Positions 8,011-17,596 of a stretch of 64,000 nucleotides of DNA are shown here, piece by piece. The notes under the pieces are model-generated. The model saw only the letters and a program-made list of their open reading frames with translations. It had not been told where the DNA came from and searched no databases. The first letter of the stretch is position 1. Each line of letters opens with the position of its first letter. Source of the DNA: JACCZX01 sp963829995 (GTDB taxonomy: Bacteria > Pseudomonadota > Gammaproteobacteria > Burkholderiales > Burkholderiaceae_F); NCBI GenBank assembly GCA_963829995.1, contig CAWHKW010000004.1:1-64000 (forward strand), written 5' to 3'. A program made the translations under genes and the position numbers.

Positions 8011-9693
8011 CTATGCCGCTTTCTTCTGGTCGCGCAATTCGCGCCGCAGGATCTTGCCGACGTTGGTCTTCGGCAAGTCCGAACGAAATTCAATGTACTT
8101 CGGCTTCTTGTAGCCGGTTAAATGCTCTTTGCAGAACTCCGACAAATCCTTCTCGGTCAGCGCGGCGTCCTTCTTGACGACGAACAGTTTCACCGCCTCG
8201 CCCGCAGCCTCGTCGGGCACGCCGATCGCCGCGCATTCGAGCACACCCGGATGCATCGCGACCACCCCTTCGACTTCGTTCGGATACACGTTGAAGCCGG
8301 ACACCAGAATCATGTCCTTCTTGCGATCGACGATCTTGGTGTACCCATCGGCATCCATGACGCCAATGTCGCCGCTGCGGAAAAATCCGTCCGGTGTCAT
8401 TACCTTGGCGGTCTCGTCCGGACGCTGCCAGTAGCCAGCCATGACCTGCGGGCCACGAATCGCGATCTCGCCCACACTGCCGACCGGCAGCTTGTTGCCA
8501 TCGTCATCCAGGATTGCAATATCGGTCGACGGCAACGGCAACCCGATCGAGCCGGTGTACTTGGTAGTGTCGGTGCGATTGCACGTCGCGCCCGGCGAAG
8601 TCTCCGACAAACCATAAGCCTCGCAGATCGGGCTGCCGGTGAGCTTCAGCCATCTTTCCGCTACCGCCTGTTGCACCGCCATGCCGCCGCCGAGCGACAG
8701 GATCAATGACTTGAAATTGAGTTTCTTGAACTCTTCGTTGTTCAGCAGCCCGTTGAACAGCGTGTTGACCGCTGGAAACACGCCGAACTTGTGTTTGCCG
8801 AGCTCCTTGACGAACGCCGGAATATCGCGCGGATTCGGAATCAGCAGATTCTTGCCGCCGGTGCGCATCGACAGCAGCGCGCAGCACGTCAGCGCAAAGA
8901 TGTGATACAGCGGCAACGCGGTCACCGTGATCATCTGTTCGCCGGGCTTTAGTTTCGCAAGCGCCGGCTGATACCAGGCTTCCGCCTGCAGCATGTTGGC
9001 GATCACGTTCTTGTGAGTCAGCGTGGCGCCCTTGCTGACGCCCGTCGTTCCTCCTGTGTACTGCAGGAAGGCAACATCGCTATGGCTGCATTCGACGTGC
9101 TTCAGACTCATTTTCATGCCGTCGGCCAGCACATCGTTCCAGCGCAACGCATTCGGCAACGAAAACGCCGGCACCATTTTTTTCACGTTGCGCACGACAA
9201 AGTTGACGATCAAGCTCTTGGGGAAGGGCAGCATGTCGCCCATTGCGCACACGACGACGGTCTTGGTCGGCACCTTGTCGATCACCTGCTGCAAGGTGGT
9301 GGCAAAGTTCTCGAGAATGAAAATCGCCTCGGCGCCCGAGTCTTTCAGCTGATGCTCGAGCTCGCGCGGCGTATACAGCGGGTTGACATTGACCACCGTG
9401 TAGCCCGCGCGCAGCACCCCGGCCATCGCCACCGGATACTGCAGAACGTTCGGCATCATGATCGCGATCCGCGCGCCCTTGGCAAAACCCTTGCTCTGCA
9501 GCCATGCACCGATTGCGGCCGAATTCTGATCGAGCTGCCCGAAGGTCATCTCGGCACCCATGAAGCTGTACGCGCCCTGGCCGCTGTACTTCTTGAAGGC
9601 TTCGTCCAGGAGTTGGATCAGCGACTTGTATTGACCCGCATCGATGTCCGCCGGTACGCCTTGCGGATAGTTCTTCAGCCAGAACCGGTCCAT
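8011..9693 (-). CDS. fadD: Long-chain fatty-acid-CoA ligase
   Basis: 560 residues, the usual FadD length. It activates long-chain fatty acids to acyl-CoA with ATP, for beta-oxidation, at the inner face of the membrane. The AMP-binding P-loop YTGGTTGVSKGA is at residues 212-223. The adenylation motif YGLSETSP and the GYWQRPDETAKV, FFRSGDIG and KIVDRKKDMI motifs follow in order, the last carrying the hinge region. The C-terminal NVGKILRRELR holds the catalytic lysine. The small basic protein follows at once. An enoyl-CoA hydratase gene elsewhere in the window fits the same pathway. Confidence 0.96.
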   Translation of the reverse strand: MDRFWLKNYPQGVPADIDAGQYKSLIQLLDEAFKKYSGQGAYSFMGAEMTFGQLDQNSAAIGAWLQSKGFAKGARIAIMMPNVLQYPVAMAGVLRAGYTVVNVNPLYTPRELEHQLKDSGAEAIFILENFATTLQQVIDKVPTKTVVVCAMGDMLPFPKSLIVNFVVRNVKKMVPAFSLPNALRWNDVLADGMKMSLKHVECSHSDVAFLQYTGGTTGVSKGATLTHKNVIANMLQAEAWYQPALAKLKPGEQMITVTALPLYHIFALTCCALLSMRTGGKNLLIPNPRDIPAFVKELGKHKFGVFPAVNTLFNGLLNNEEFKKLNFKSLILSLGGGMAVQQAVAERWLKLTGSPICEAYGLSETSPGATCNRTDTTKYTGSIGLPLPSTDIAILDDDGNKLPVGSVGEIAIRGPQVMAGYWQRPDETAKVMTPDGFFRSGDIGVMDADGYTKIVDRKKDMILVSGFNVYPNEVEGVVAMHPGVLECAAIGVPDEAAGEAVKLFVVKKDAALTEKDLSEFCKEHLTGYKKPKYIEFRSDLPKTNVGKILRRELRDQKKAA

Positions 9694-9747
9694 GTCGTCT
9701 CCCTTTATATTTTCATTTTGATGGCGCAGCCGCCATCATAGACGCGG

Positions 9748-10818
9748 CTAACGCTGCGCCAGCATGCCGCGCAGCGAGTCTTCGCGGCGCTCCCGAGGCA
9801 GTGCGCCAAGGCGCTTGACCTCTTCGTAGAAGCGCGGAAAGTCTCCATTGACCTGCACCAGCAGCGCGTCGAACGCCGGCACCAAGTCGTTATAGGCGCC
9901 GATCGACGCCAGGTGCGCGTTGGTCAGATCCTGCACGAAGAAACGGTCGTAGCCGGCAAATCCGCCCCAGCTTGCACGCAGCCGCGCGTAAGCGTCCTTT
10001 AGCTCCGCAAAAAGCCGCTGCTTGCGTACGCGCTTTACGTCGTCGGCTGCGCGGCTTTGGTAGTTTTCGAACAGCAGCCCGCGATACTGCAGCAGCAGGT
10101 TCAGAAACTCGTGGCGGCGTTGCGCGAACTCCGCATACGCTTTCCGCGATGCATCGTCGCCGTTCGCTGCAAGCCAGCGCTTTACGCCCTCGCGCTCGAC
10201 GGCGGTGGCGAACGACTCGTTAAACGTCGTATCGCCGCCGACAAAAATTACCTGATGGGCAAGCTCGTGAAAAATGAGTCCGGCCAGCTGACCCTCATTG
10301 CCGCCGATAAACGTGTTCAACAGCGGGTCGGCAAACCAGCCGAGCGTCGAGTAGGCGGGCACGCCGGTCACGCTGACTTCGTAACCTTCGGCCCGCAGCT
10401 GTTCGGCCGCCTCTTCGGCCATCGCGCGTTCGAAGTAGCCGCGATACCCAGCGCAGCCGACGACCGGGTAGCACCACTGCTTAAGCTCAAGCGACAACTC
10501 CGGCGTCGCAAAAACATTCCACACGACAAACGGCCGTTGCAAGTCTGCATACGACCGATAGCTCTGATTTTCCGGCAACGCAAGTTCGCTCGATGCAAAC
10601 GCACGGATTCGTTCGGCGCGCTGCAGACGCTGCTTCAAGGACTCGGCAACCGAGGGATCTGAAACGATTTCCGGGATCGGCCGCGCCGACCGCAGCATCG
10701 CAAAGTGACCCTGAATTGACTGTGCGTAATAGTCCACAGCCGAACACCCGGCCGCCAACGTGGCAACCGCCATCACGCCCGCCAGCCACGAGCGCTTGAT
10801 CAGGGATCGGGAAATCAT
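9748..10818 (-). CDS. Predicted zinc aminopeptidase lipoprotein (DUF2265/COG4324 type)
   Basis: 356 residues. A lipoprotein signal with lipobox LAAGC (Cys25) points to membrane anchoring. The zinc-binding HELAH lies at residues 184-188, followed by FNESFATAVE, in which the Glu is the likely third ligand (gluzincin pattern HExxH...E). These features match the predicted-aminopeptidase family COG4324. The substrate is unknown. It follows the adenylate-forming gene after a 34-base gap. Confidence 0.85.
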   Translation of the reverse strand: MISRSLIKRSWLAGVMAVATLAAGCSAVDYYAQSIQGHFAMLRSARPIPEIVSDPSVAESLKQRLQRAERIRAFASSELALPENQSYRSYADLQRPFVVWNVFATPELSLELKQWCYPVVGCAGYRGYFERAMAEEAAEQLRAEGYEVSVTGVPAYSTLGWFADPLLNTFIGGNEGQLAGLIFHELAHQVIFVGGDTTFNESFATAVEREGVKRWLAANGDDASRKAYAEFAQRRHEFLNLLLQYRGLLFENYQSRAADDVKRVRKQRLFAELKDAYARLRASWGGFAGYDRFFVQDLTNAHLASIGAYNDLVPAFDALLVQVNGDFPRFYEEVKRLGALPRERREDSLRGMLAQR

Positions 10819-10852
10819 CGGGCCTATTGTGCCCGCGGGTTTCCCAAATGAT

Positions 10853-12283
10853 TCACTGATGAGGGAGCCGGCAAATCACTCGCCGGAGTTTGCCGCTGAC
10901 TGCGTCGCGCGCAGGCGGGCGGCGCGCGAAATCGATCGACACCTCCCCAATTCCGAGCTCATCGAAGTAGCTGCCGAGAGCCCGCCGAACGTCGAGCGCC
11001 GACCCGTGCTCGCCACCGCCCAGCCGGATCTGCAGCTTGCGCGGCGCTGTCTGCGTCACCTGAAAGTCGTGAACGCAGGCGTCGTCTTCCATCACGGTGG
11101 TCAATGCCAGCGGCACCACCGTCGTGCTGCCACCGCCGGGCAACGGGAAAACCAGCGCATCATCGGTGCGACCCTCGACCGACATCGCCGGAAACCGGCT
11201 GCCGCAGCCGCACGGCTTATTGATCATCGTGACGGCGTCGCCCAAGTCATAACGAATCAGCGGTTGAATCCGGTTCGCCAGATTCGTCAAAAGCACCGAG
11301 TACGAGCGCGTGCCAGCGGCCACCGGCCGCCCGTGCCGGTCGATCGGCTCCAGGATGACCCAGTCACTGTTCAGATGCAGTTGGCGGTACGGACACTCCC
11401 ATGCGATCGGCAGAAACTCCGACGCGCCATAAGAGCTGCGCACCGGACATCCGAACGCGCGCTGCACCTGCGCACGCGCGGGATTCGGCAGCGTCTCGCC
11501 GCCGGTCCACACTTCACGCAGGCGCAATTGAAGCCGGCCCGCGTGCTGCTCACCAGCCAGCATTTGCGCCGCGGTGGGATACGAAGCGAGCAGCGTCGGC
11601 CCAAACTCGTTCAGCTCGGCGACCAGCCGCTCGAGCGGTTGCAGCAGCGAAAACCCCTTCAGCGATGCGGCCAGCCATGGCATCGACCGCCGCATGCGCT
11701 CGACGGTGGCAATCCCGGCGAAGTGTCCGCCGGTGGCGGCGACCATCGCATAGCGATCGCCCGAGATCAACTGCCGCGCCAGATCGGACGCCGAACGGAC
11801 TCCTCGAAAGCGCTGCCACTCGAGCGCGTCATACACAGCAAGCGCGTCGGGATCGTGCACGAAATAACCTGGTTCGCCGGTCGTGCCCGAGCTGGTCCAT
11901 ACCGAATAGCGTCCGAACAACGCGCCGCCGAGGCGATCCGGTTCGGCGATGAATTCATCGACTGCGCGGCGGGTCACCGCCGGCTCAGTGATCACATCGT
12001 CAAATTCCGCCATTAGCGACTGCTTCGTTACTGTCGGTAGATCGCTCAACCGCAAACCCGCGCTCGATGTCACCGGCAACTTGCGGTACAGGCGTGCGTA
12101 GTACGGCGATGCCTCGAACGCATGGGCGATCAATGCAAGCAGGCGCTGCTCGCGCCGCGCGGCGATCACCGAGGAAGCACTGTTGGAGCCGATCCAGACA
12201 TCGAGCGCCGCCTTGCCCCAGCGCGCAGAGTCGTAAGCAGCAGCTAGCGGAAGATCAAACAGCGGAGCTGAAACCGAAGACAT
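10853..12283 (-). CDS. PaaK-like adenylate-forming enzyme (phenylacetate-CoA ligase family)
   Basis: A protein of about 476 residues of the ANL superfamily. The P-loop-like segment SSGTTGEPG is near residues 130-138, and YGASEFLP matches the aromatic-acid adenylation motif. The segment MINKPCGCGSRFP contains the CGCG motif typical of PaaK-type ligases. Phenylacetate-CoA ligases are normally 430-440 residues, so the match is to the wider family and the acid is unknown. The frame is open to 12331. I prefer the ATG at 12283 because family similarity begins just after it. Confidence 0.75.
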   Translation of the reverse strand: MSSVSAPLFDLPLAAAYDSARWGKAALDVWIGSNSASSVIAARREQRLLALIAHAFEASPYYARLYRKLPVTSSAGLRLSDLPTVTKQSLMAEFDDVITEPAVTRRAVDEFIAEPDRLGGALFGRYSVWTSSGTTGEPGYFVHDPDALAVYDALEWQRFRGVRSASDLARQLISGDRYAMVAATGGHFAGIATVERMRRSMPWLAASLKGFSLLQPLERLVAELNEFGPTLLASYPTAAQMLAGEQHAGRLQLRLREVWTGGETLPNPARAQVQRAFGCPVRSSYGASEFLPIAWECPYRQLHLNSDWVILEPIDRHGRPVAAGTRSYSVLLTNLANRIQPLIRYDLGDAVTMINKPCGCGSRFPAMSVEGRTDDALVFPLPGGGSTTVVPLALTTVMEDDACVHDFQVTQTAPRKLQIRLGGGEHGSALDVRRALGSYFDELGIGEVSIDFARRPPARDAVSGKLRRVICRLPHQ

Positions 12284-12365
12284 CGCGATATCGATTGCAT
12301 ACCGATCGGTCAAAGCGCATTGTCGCGCCACGCTCGGCGCACGTCATGCCTCGAACCGGGGACCG

Positions 12366-14465
12366 TCACGTCATTGCGGCGCTGGGGGCCACCTCTACCC
12401 GGCAGTCGTAAAACGTCGGTGCGCGTCCGATGTCGGTAAGCGCCTGGCCCGTCAGCTCGTTGGCATTCTTGCCGTCGCGCGCGAGTTTCTTCCACCAGAT
12501 CGACAACGCGACCACACAGCCAGGCCGCGCCCGATCGGTCACACGCGCAAGCACATCGATGCTGCCGCGATCGTTGAAGATCCGCACGCGAGCGTCATTG
12601 GCAATGCCGCGTGCGCGGGCATCGTGTGGATGAATCTCGACGGTGGGCTCGCCGTCGATCGAGCGCAGGCTTGCAACGTTGACGAACGTCGAGTTCAGGA
12701 AGTGACGCGCCGGCGGCGAGATGATCGCAAGCGGATAGCGACGCGCCAGCGAGCTACCACCCGCCGCCTCGTACGGCTCGATATACGCCGGCAGCGGATC
12801 CTGCCCGAGCTTGGCGACTTGCTCCGAGTAGAACTCGCAGCGTCCCGACGGTGTTGCAAACCCGCCGTTGGCAAATGGTGCGTACGTTTGCGGAACATCG
12901 AGCCGCTGCCAGCCGCTTTGCTTCAAGCGCTGCCAGTCGTAGCCGGCTGTGGCACCTTCGCGCTTGAACGCCTGCGCTGCCAGTTCATCATCGGTTTCCG
13001 AGAAACACGCGTCGTCGAATCCCATCGTCGCCGCGAGTCGGCGAAAGATCTCGCTGTTCGGCAGCGCTTCGCCCAACGGTTCGATCGCCGCGTTGTTCGC
13101 CAGCATGTACAGATGCCCATACGACCTGTGCACGTCGAGATGTTCGAGCTGCGTCGTGGCAGGCAGCACGTAGTCCGCATAGTCGGCGGTGTCGGTCATG
13201 AAGTGTTCGAGCACAACGGTGAACAGGTCTTCGCGAGCGAAGCCGCGTGCGACTTCGCGCGATTGCGGCGCCACCGCGACGGGGTTGCTGTTGTAAACGA
13301 TCAGCGCCTCGATGGGCGGATCGGCGTGCTGCAGATCGCGGCCGATGGTCGACATGTTGATCGTGCGCGGTGCTTTTCCGGCGAGCAGGCCAGGCCGGTA
13401 CAGCGATTCAGTGTCGATCGGATACATGCCGCTGGTGGACAGCAGCACGCCGCCTGCGGCGTCGCGCCAGTGCCCGGCCAATGCCGGAAGACTCGCTACC
13501 GCCCGCACCGCATTGCCGCCGCCGCGGGCGCGTTGCATGCCGTAATTGACCCTGATCGCCGCGGGGCGGATGTGCCAGTAGTCGCGCGCGAAGTCTTCCA
13601 CCTCGGCCGCGCTGATGCCGCAGATCGACGCAACGCGCTGCGGATTGAATTCCTGCGCGCGCTCTTCGAGGCCGTCATAACCGAGCGTATAGCGCTCGAT
13701 GTAATCGAGATCGAGCCACCCTTCGCGCATCAACACGTGCATCACACCGAGCGCGAACGCGGCGTCGGTGCCGGGCATCAACGCTATGTGCTGATGGCAT
13801 TTTTCGGCGGTCAGCGAGCGGTACGGATCGATCGCGATCAGCTTGGCGCCGCGCCGCTTCGCCTCCTGTGCGCGGCTCCACAGATGCAGGTTGGACGCGA
13901 TCGCGTTGCAACCCCAGAACACGATCAGCTTGCTGTTTTGAAACTGCTCGATGTCGGTGCCGGTCTTGATCCCGAGCGTGTATGCCAATGCCTCGGCGCC
14001 GGCAGTGGCGCAGATCGTGCGATCGAGAAAGCTCGCACCAAGCTTGTGAAAAAACCGCGCAGCCATGCCTTCGCCCTGCACCAGGCCCATCGTGCCCGCG
14101 TAGCTGTACGGCACGATGCGCTGCGGGTCGCGCGTGGCAATCTCGCCCAGGCGCTGCGCGATGTCGCGCAGCGCCTCGTCCCATGACACGCGGACAAAGC
14201 GGCCTTCGCCCTTCGCACCCACGCGCTTCATCGGGTGCAGAACGCGGTCGGGGTGATACGTACGTTCTAAGTAACGCGAAACCTTGGTGCACAGCGTGCC
14301 GGCGGTGGTCGGATGCGTCGGGTCTCCGGCAATTTTCACCGCCACTTTGCGGCCCTGCTCCCCACGAACAGTAATCAGCATCGCGCACGTATCCGGGCAG
14401 TCGTGCGGGCACGCCGCACGAATGACGGTTTCAGCACCGTCGCCGACGCCGGCTACCAAACTCAT
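12366..14465 (-). CDS. Molybdopterin-dependent oxidoreductase, Fe-S containing (DMSO reductase superfamily)
   Basis: 699 residues. The N-terminal 4Fe-4S motif has cysteines at 19, 23, 27 and 59 (C-x3-C-x3-C-x31-C). The molybdopterin domain and the C-terminal dinucleotide-binding domain (HPHDARARGIANDARVRIFN) follow. No twin-arginine signal is seen, so the enzyme is probably cytoplasmic, like formate dehydrogenase-like and BisC-like members. The start at 14465 forms an ATGA overlap with the argE stop. An upstream ATG at 14513 would overlap argE by 52 bases and is less likely. The substrate cannot be assigned from the sequence. Confidence 0.88.
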   Translation of the reverse strand: MSLVAGVGDGAETVIRAACPHDCPDTCAMLITVRGEQGRKVAVKIAGDPTHPTTAGTLCTKVSRYLERTYHPDRVLHPMKRVGAKGEGRFVRVSWDEALRDIAQRLGEIATRDPQRIVPYSYAGTMGLVQGEGMAARFFHKLGASFLDRTICATAGAEALAYTLGIKTGTDIEQFQNSKLIVFWGCNAIASNLHLWSRAQEAKRRGAKLIAIDPYRSLTAEKCHQHIALMPGTDAAFALGVMHVLMREGWLDLDYIERYTLGYDGLEERAQEFNPQRVASICGISAAEVEDFARDYWHIRPAAIRVNYGMQRARGGGNAVRAVASLPALAGHWRDAAGGVLLSTSGMYPIDTESLYRPGLLAGKAPRTINMSTIGRDLQHADPPIEALIVYNSNPVAVAPQSREVARGFAREDLFTVVLEHFMTDTADYADYVLPATTQLEHLDVHRSYGHLYMLANNAAIEPLGEALPNSEIFRRLAATMGFDDACFSETDDELAAQAFKREGATAGYDWQRLKQSGWQRLDVPQTYAPFANGGFATPSGRCEFYSEQVAKLGQDPLPAYIEPYEAAGGSSLARRYPLAIISPPARHFLNSTFVNVASLRSIDGEPTVEIHPHDARARGIANDARVRIFNDRGSIDVLARVTDRARPGCVVALSIWWKKLARDGKNANELTGQALTDIGRAPTFYDCRVEVAPSAAMT

Positions 14466-15691
14466 ACCCTCGACATCGGCTGCGCGACGATGCGATCGAA
14501 AAATGCTTCGCAAGCTGCGACCTGGTCATAGCTGATGTACTCGTCGGGCTTGTGGGCCTGGTCGATGCTGCCCGGGCCGATCACGACCGTGGGAATGCCG
14601 GCTTGTGAAAACATGCTGGCCTCGGTGGCGAAACCTACCGCGCCCGGGCTTAGATGCGTCGTACTTGCGACCTGTTGCGCCCAGCGAACGAGCGGGTGAT
14701 CCGAAGCGATACCGAACGCCGGCAGATCCATACTGACCTCCAACGCGATGCCGGCATCGTTCGCAACGCGACGCATTTCCGGCACCAACTCGCGCTCGGC
14801 AAATTCAACGATGGTTCGCGTCAGCTCATCGGTCGACGTTGCCGGCAAATTTCGCATCTCGAAGGTGAACTCGCAGTCGCGCGGAACAACGTTGACCGCG
14901 ATGCCGCCCTTGATCAGCCCCGTTTGCAGCGTCGTGTATGGCACCGCGAAGCGCGCATCGCGCGGCTCGTCGCGCGACAGCCGATCAGCCGTTTGACGAA
15001 CGAAGGCCACCAGCTTCGCCGCAAACTCGATCGCGTTGACGCCGTCGGGCGTCAGCGACGAATGCGCCTCGCGCCCGCGTACCCGGCAACAGATATCGCG
15101 CTTGCCCTTATGCGCGACGATCGCACGCATATCGGTCGGCTCACCGATGATGCAACCCGCAGGGCGAATCCCGCGCTCCGCGAGGTCGGCCAGCAGGTCG
15201 CGCACGCCGAAGAACGTGGTTTCCTCGTCGTACGTCAGCGACAGGTGCAGTGGCAGCTTTTCCTGTGCCGCGAGAAACTTCGGCACCGCGGCCAGCGCAA
15301 TGGCGATGAACCCTTTCATGTCTGCGGTGCCGCGTCCATGAATGCGAGCATCGCGGTGATCAGCGCGAAACGGATCGCTGGACCAGTCCTGACCGTCGAC
15401 CGGCACGGTGTCGGTGTGGCCCGATATCACGAGACCGCCGGTCTTGATCCGGTCCGGCTCCGCCGACAGGGTGGCAAACAGGTTGGCCTTGTTGCGCGCC
15501 GCGTCGTAGATCAGGTTCGCCCGTACGCCCAACCGAGCGAGCTCGTCGCGCGCATATTCGATCAGGCCGAGATTGGAATCGCGGCTCACGGTGGGGAATC
15601 CGATCAGCCGGTCGATCATCGCCAGCGATGCGGCCGAAGGCGCCGAGGGCGGCAGTGCGGCCGACGGCGGCATGTCTGCGGGCTTGTTCAT
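14462..15691 (-). CDS. argE: Acetylornithine deacetylase
   Basis: 409 residues of the M20/ArgE-DapE metallopeptidase family, which removes acetate from N-acetylornithine in arginine synthesis. First metal ligand motif SGHTDTVPVDGQDW has His92 and Asp94. The bridging-Asp motif GRGTADMKG, the catalytic acid pair in YDEETTFFG and the terminal metal His in QAHKPDEY are present. A Pro/Ala-rich stretch at residues 8-22 precedes the catalytic domain. It is coupled by ATGA to the molybdopterin oxidoreductase gene and divergent from an M20 amidohydrolase gene 59 bases away. Close paralogues act on other acyl amino acids, so the exact substrate is inferred. Confidence 0.88.
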   Translation of the reverse strand: MNKPADMPPSAALPPSAPSAASLAMIDRLIGFPTVSRDSNLGLIEYARDELARLGVRANLIYDAARNKANLFATLSAEPDRIKTGGLVISGHTDTVPVDGQDWSSDPFRADHRDARIHGRGTADMKGFIAIALAAVPKFLAAQEKLPLHLSLTYDEETTFFGVRDLLADLAERGIRPAGCIIGEPTDMRAIVAHKGKRDICCRVRGREAHSSLTPDGVNAIEFAAKLVAFVRQTADRLSRDEPRDARFAVPYTTLQTGLIKGGIAVNVVPRDCEFTFEMRNLPATSTDELTRTIVEFAERELVPEMRRVANDAGIALEVSMDLPAFGIASDHPLVRWAQQVASTTHLSPGAVGFATEASMFSQAGIPTVVIGPGSIDQAHKPDEYISYDQVAACEAFFDRIVAQPMSRV

Positions 15692-15750
15692 GGACAGATT
15701 CTAGTGCGCGTAGGATTCAGTTTCCGTTCGCCACATGCGCTTGAATATTC

Positions 15751-16941
15751 ATGCAACTGATTGACCGCGTCGTCCAATTCCGTGCCGAGATTCAGCAGAT
15801 CCGGCGCGATATTCACGCCCATCCGGAACTGCGCTTCGAAGAAACACGCACCAGCGACATCGTGGCCAAAAAGCTTACCGAATGGGGCCTCGAGGTGACG
15901 CGTGGACTTGGCGGCACCGGAGTCGTCGGCACGCTAAAGCACGGAAAGTCAAGACACGCCGTCGGCCTGCGCGCCGACATGGATGCTCTGCCGATTCAGG
16001 AGACCAACGAGTTCGCTCATCGCTCGACGCACGCCGGCAAGATGCACGCGTGCGGGCACGACGGACACACGGCGATGTTGCTGGCCGCGGCAAAGTACCT
16101 GTCCGAATCAAAGTCGATCGATGGCACCGTGCACTTCATCTTCCAGCCGGCGGAGGAAGGCGGCGCCGGCGCGCAAAGGATGATCGATGACGGCTTGTTC
16201 GAGCGCTTTCCGTGCGATGCGGTGTTCGGCATGCACAACTGGCCAGGGCTGAAGGTCGGCGAGTTTGGCGTCACTGGCGGCCCTGCGATGGCGTCGAGCA
16301 ACGAATTCGAGATCAAAGTGCTGGGCAAAGGCGCGCACGCTGCGATGCCGCATCTGGGAATCGATCCCGTGTTCATCGCTGTGCAGATCGTCAACGGCCT
16401 GCAAGGCATCATCACGCGCGTCAAAAAGCCGATCGACTCGGCAGTGTTGTCGGTGACGATGATTCAGGCGGGCGAAGCAACCAACGTCATTCCTGAAAGC
16501 GCGAAGATTTCCGGGACGGTTCGCACGTTCAGTGACGACGTGACCGCACTGGTCGAAAAGGAGATGAAGCGCATTGTCGAGATGACGTGCGCAGCGCACG
16601 GCGCCGAGGGCAAATTTGCCTTCAAATGGAACTACCCGCCGACCGTTAACCACGAGGGGGAGGCCGAGTTTGCCGCGACCGTGATGGACGACATCGTCGG
16701 CGCCGACAACGTCGTGCGCAACATCGAGCCGACTATGGGCGCCGAGGATTTCGCGTTCATGCTGAAGGTGAAGCCGGGCGCGTACGTGTTCATCGGCAAC
16801 GGCGATGGGACGCACCGCGTGACCGGTCACGGGCTCGGACCGTGCATGCTGCACAATCCTTCGTACGATTTCAACGACGAGCTGATCCCGTTAGGGGCCA
16901 CTTACTGGGTGCGTCTGGCTCAAACTTTCCTGGCGCGCTGA
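15751..16941 (+). CDS. M20-family amidohydrolase (hippurate hydrolase/IAA-amino-acid hydrolase type)
   Basis: 396 residues, cytoplasmic. Family motifs in order: DIHAHPELRFEE at 21-32, HACGHDGHTAMLLAAA with the metal-binding Cys and His, FQPAEEGGAGA with the catalytic Glu, and GMHNWPG. It cleaves N-acyl or N-aroyl amino acids to the acid and amino acid. There is no signal peptide. It is divergent from argE and sits beside the molybdopterin oxidoreductase and PaaK-like genes, which could form a route for acylated aromatic amino acids (inference). A second M20 amidohydrolase lies at 41070-42305. Confidence 0.92.
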   Translation: MQLIDRVVQFRAEIQQIRRDIHAHPELRFEETRTSDIVAKKLTEWGLEVTRGLGGTGVVGTLKHGKSRHAVGLRADMDALPIQETNEFAHRSTHAGKMHACGHDGHTAMLLAAAKYLSESKSIDGTVHFIFQPAEEGGAGAQRMIDDGLFERFPCDAVFGMHNWPGLKVGEFGVTGGPAMASSNEFEIKVLGKGAHAAMPHLGIDPVFIAVQIVNGLQGIITRVKKPIDSAVLSVTMIQAGEATNVIPESAKISGTVRTFSDDVTALVEKEMKRIVEMTCAAHGAEGKFAFKWNYPPTVNHEGEAEFAATVMDDIVGADNVVRNIEPTMGAEDFAFMLKVKPGAYVFIGNGDGTHRVTGHGLGPCMLHNPSYDFNDELIPLGATYWVRLAQTFLAR

Positions 16942-17040
16942 TCTTTAGTTCCTCCCGCTAGTCCATTCGCCGGAATGCGGTGCTTTTCCCCGCCGGTTAC
17001 TGTGTATCGGTGCGGCTCCTCCGCCGGTATCGTGCCTCTG

Positions 17041-17571
17041 ATGCGTTTGCCAGTCGTTCGTGTTTTTCTCGCGGTCGCCGCCCTGGCAGGCTTGGGCGGC
17101 TGTGCGACCGTGACCGGCGAGGCAACCCAGGCGATCAACATCCAGACCGTCGATGCCAATGGCAAGCCGGTCGACGGCATGGCGTGCCGCGTTGTCAATG
17201 GCTCTGCCGAATATATGGGCGATACGCCGATGTTTGGCCTCAAAGTGCGCAAGTCGCCGACGCCGCTAATCGTCGAATGCAAGCGCCATGGCTACGCGAT
17301 GGCACGCGCGATAATCATTTCGCGTGCCGACTTGGTGTCCGGGTCGACCGCGCAGCTGCTGCTGCCCGGCGGCAGCTCGATGCTGATCATCGATCACATT
17401 TCCGGCTTCATGTATCAGTATCCGCGCTGGATACGTCCGCAGGTCGGCGCCGACATGATCTTCGACCGCAGAGACGAGAAGGGTCGAGATCCCACGCCCG
17501 GCTTGGTCACGCGGCAGTTCGACGCGCACGTGCGCTACGCCAGCGGCGTGCAGGACGCGCGAGTCGACTAA
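17041..17571 (+). CDS. Predicted lipoprotein, unknown function
   Basis: A protein of about 176 residues. The ATG at 17041 begins a lipoprotein signal peptide (VRVFLAVAALAGLGGCA), with lipobox LGGC near residues 17-20. The mature part begins with a short PEGA-like segment (NIQTVDANGKPVDGMACRVV) that suggests an immunoglobulin-like fold, then a hydrophobic GGSSMLIIDHISGFMYQYP. The frame is open to 16975, but the extra residues have no signal character. The family is not recognised. It converges on the SCO gene. Confidence 0.7.
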   Translation: MRLPVVRVFLAVAALAGLGGCATVTGEATQAINIQTVDANGKPVDGMACRVVNGSAEYMGDTPMFGLKVRKSPTPLIVECKRHGYAMARAIIISRADLVSGSTAQLLLPGGSSMLIIDHISGFMYQYPRWIRPQVGADMIFDRRDEKGRDPTPGLVTRQFDAHVRYASGVQDARVD

Positions 17572-17596
17572 TCCCGGTTTGCTGAAGAACTCCGCG

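Noticed and set aside
14466..14513. Upstream start for the molybdopterin oxidoreductase
   Set aside because: It would overlap argE by 52 bases; the ATGA junction at 14462-14465 is the usual coupling arrangement.
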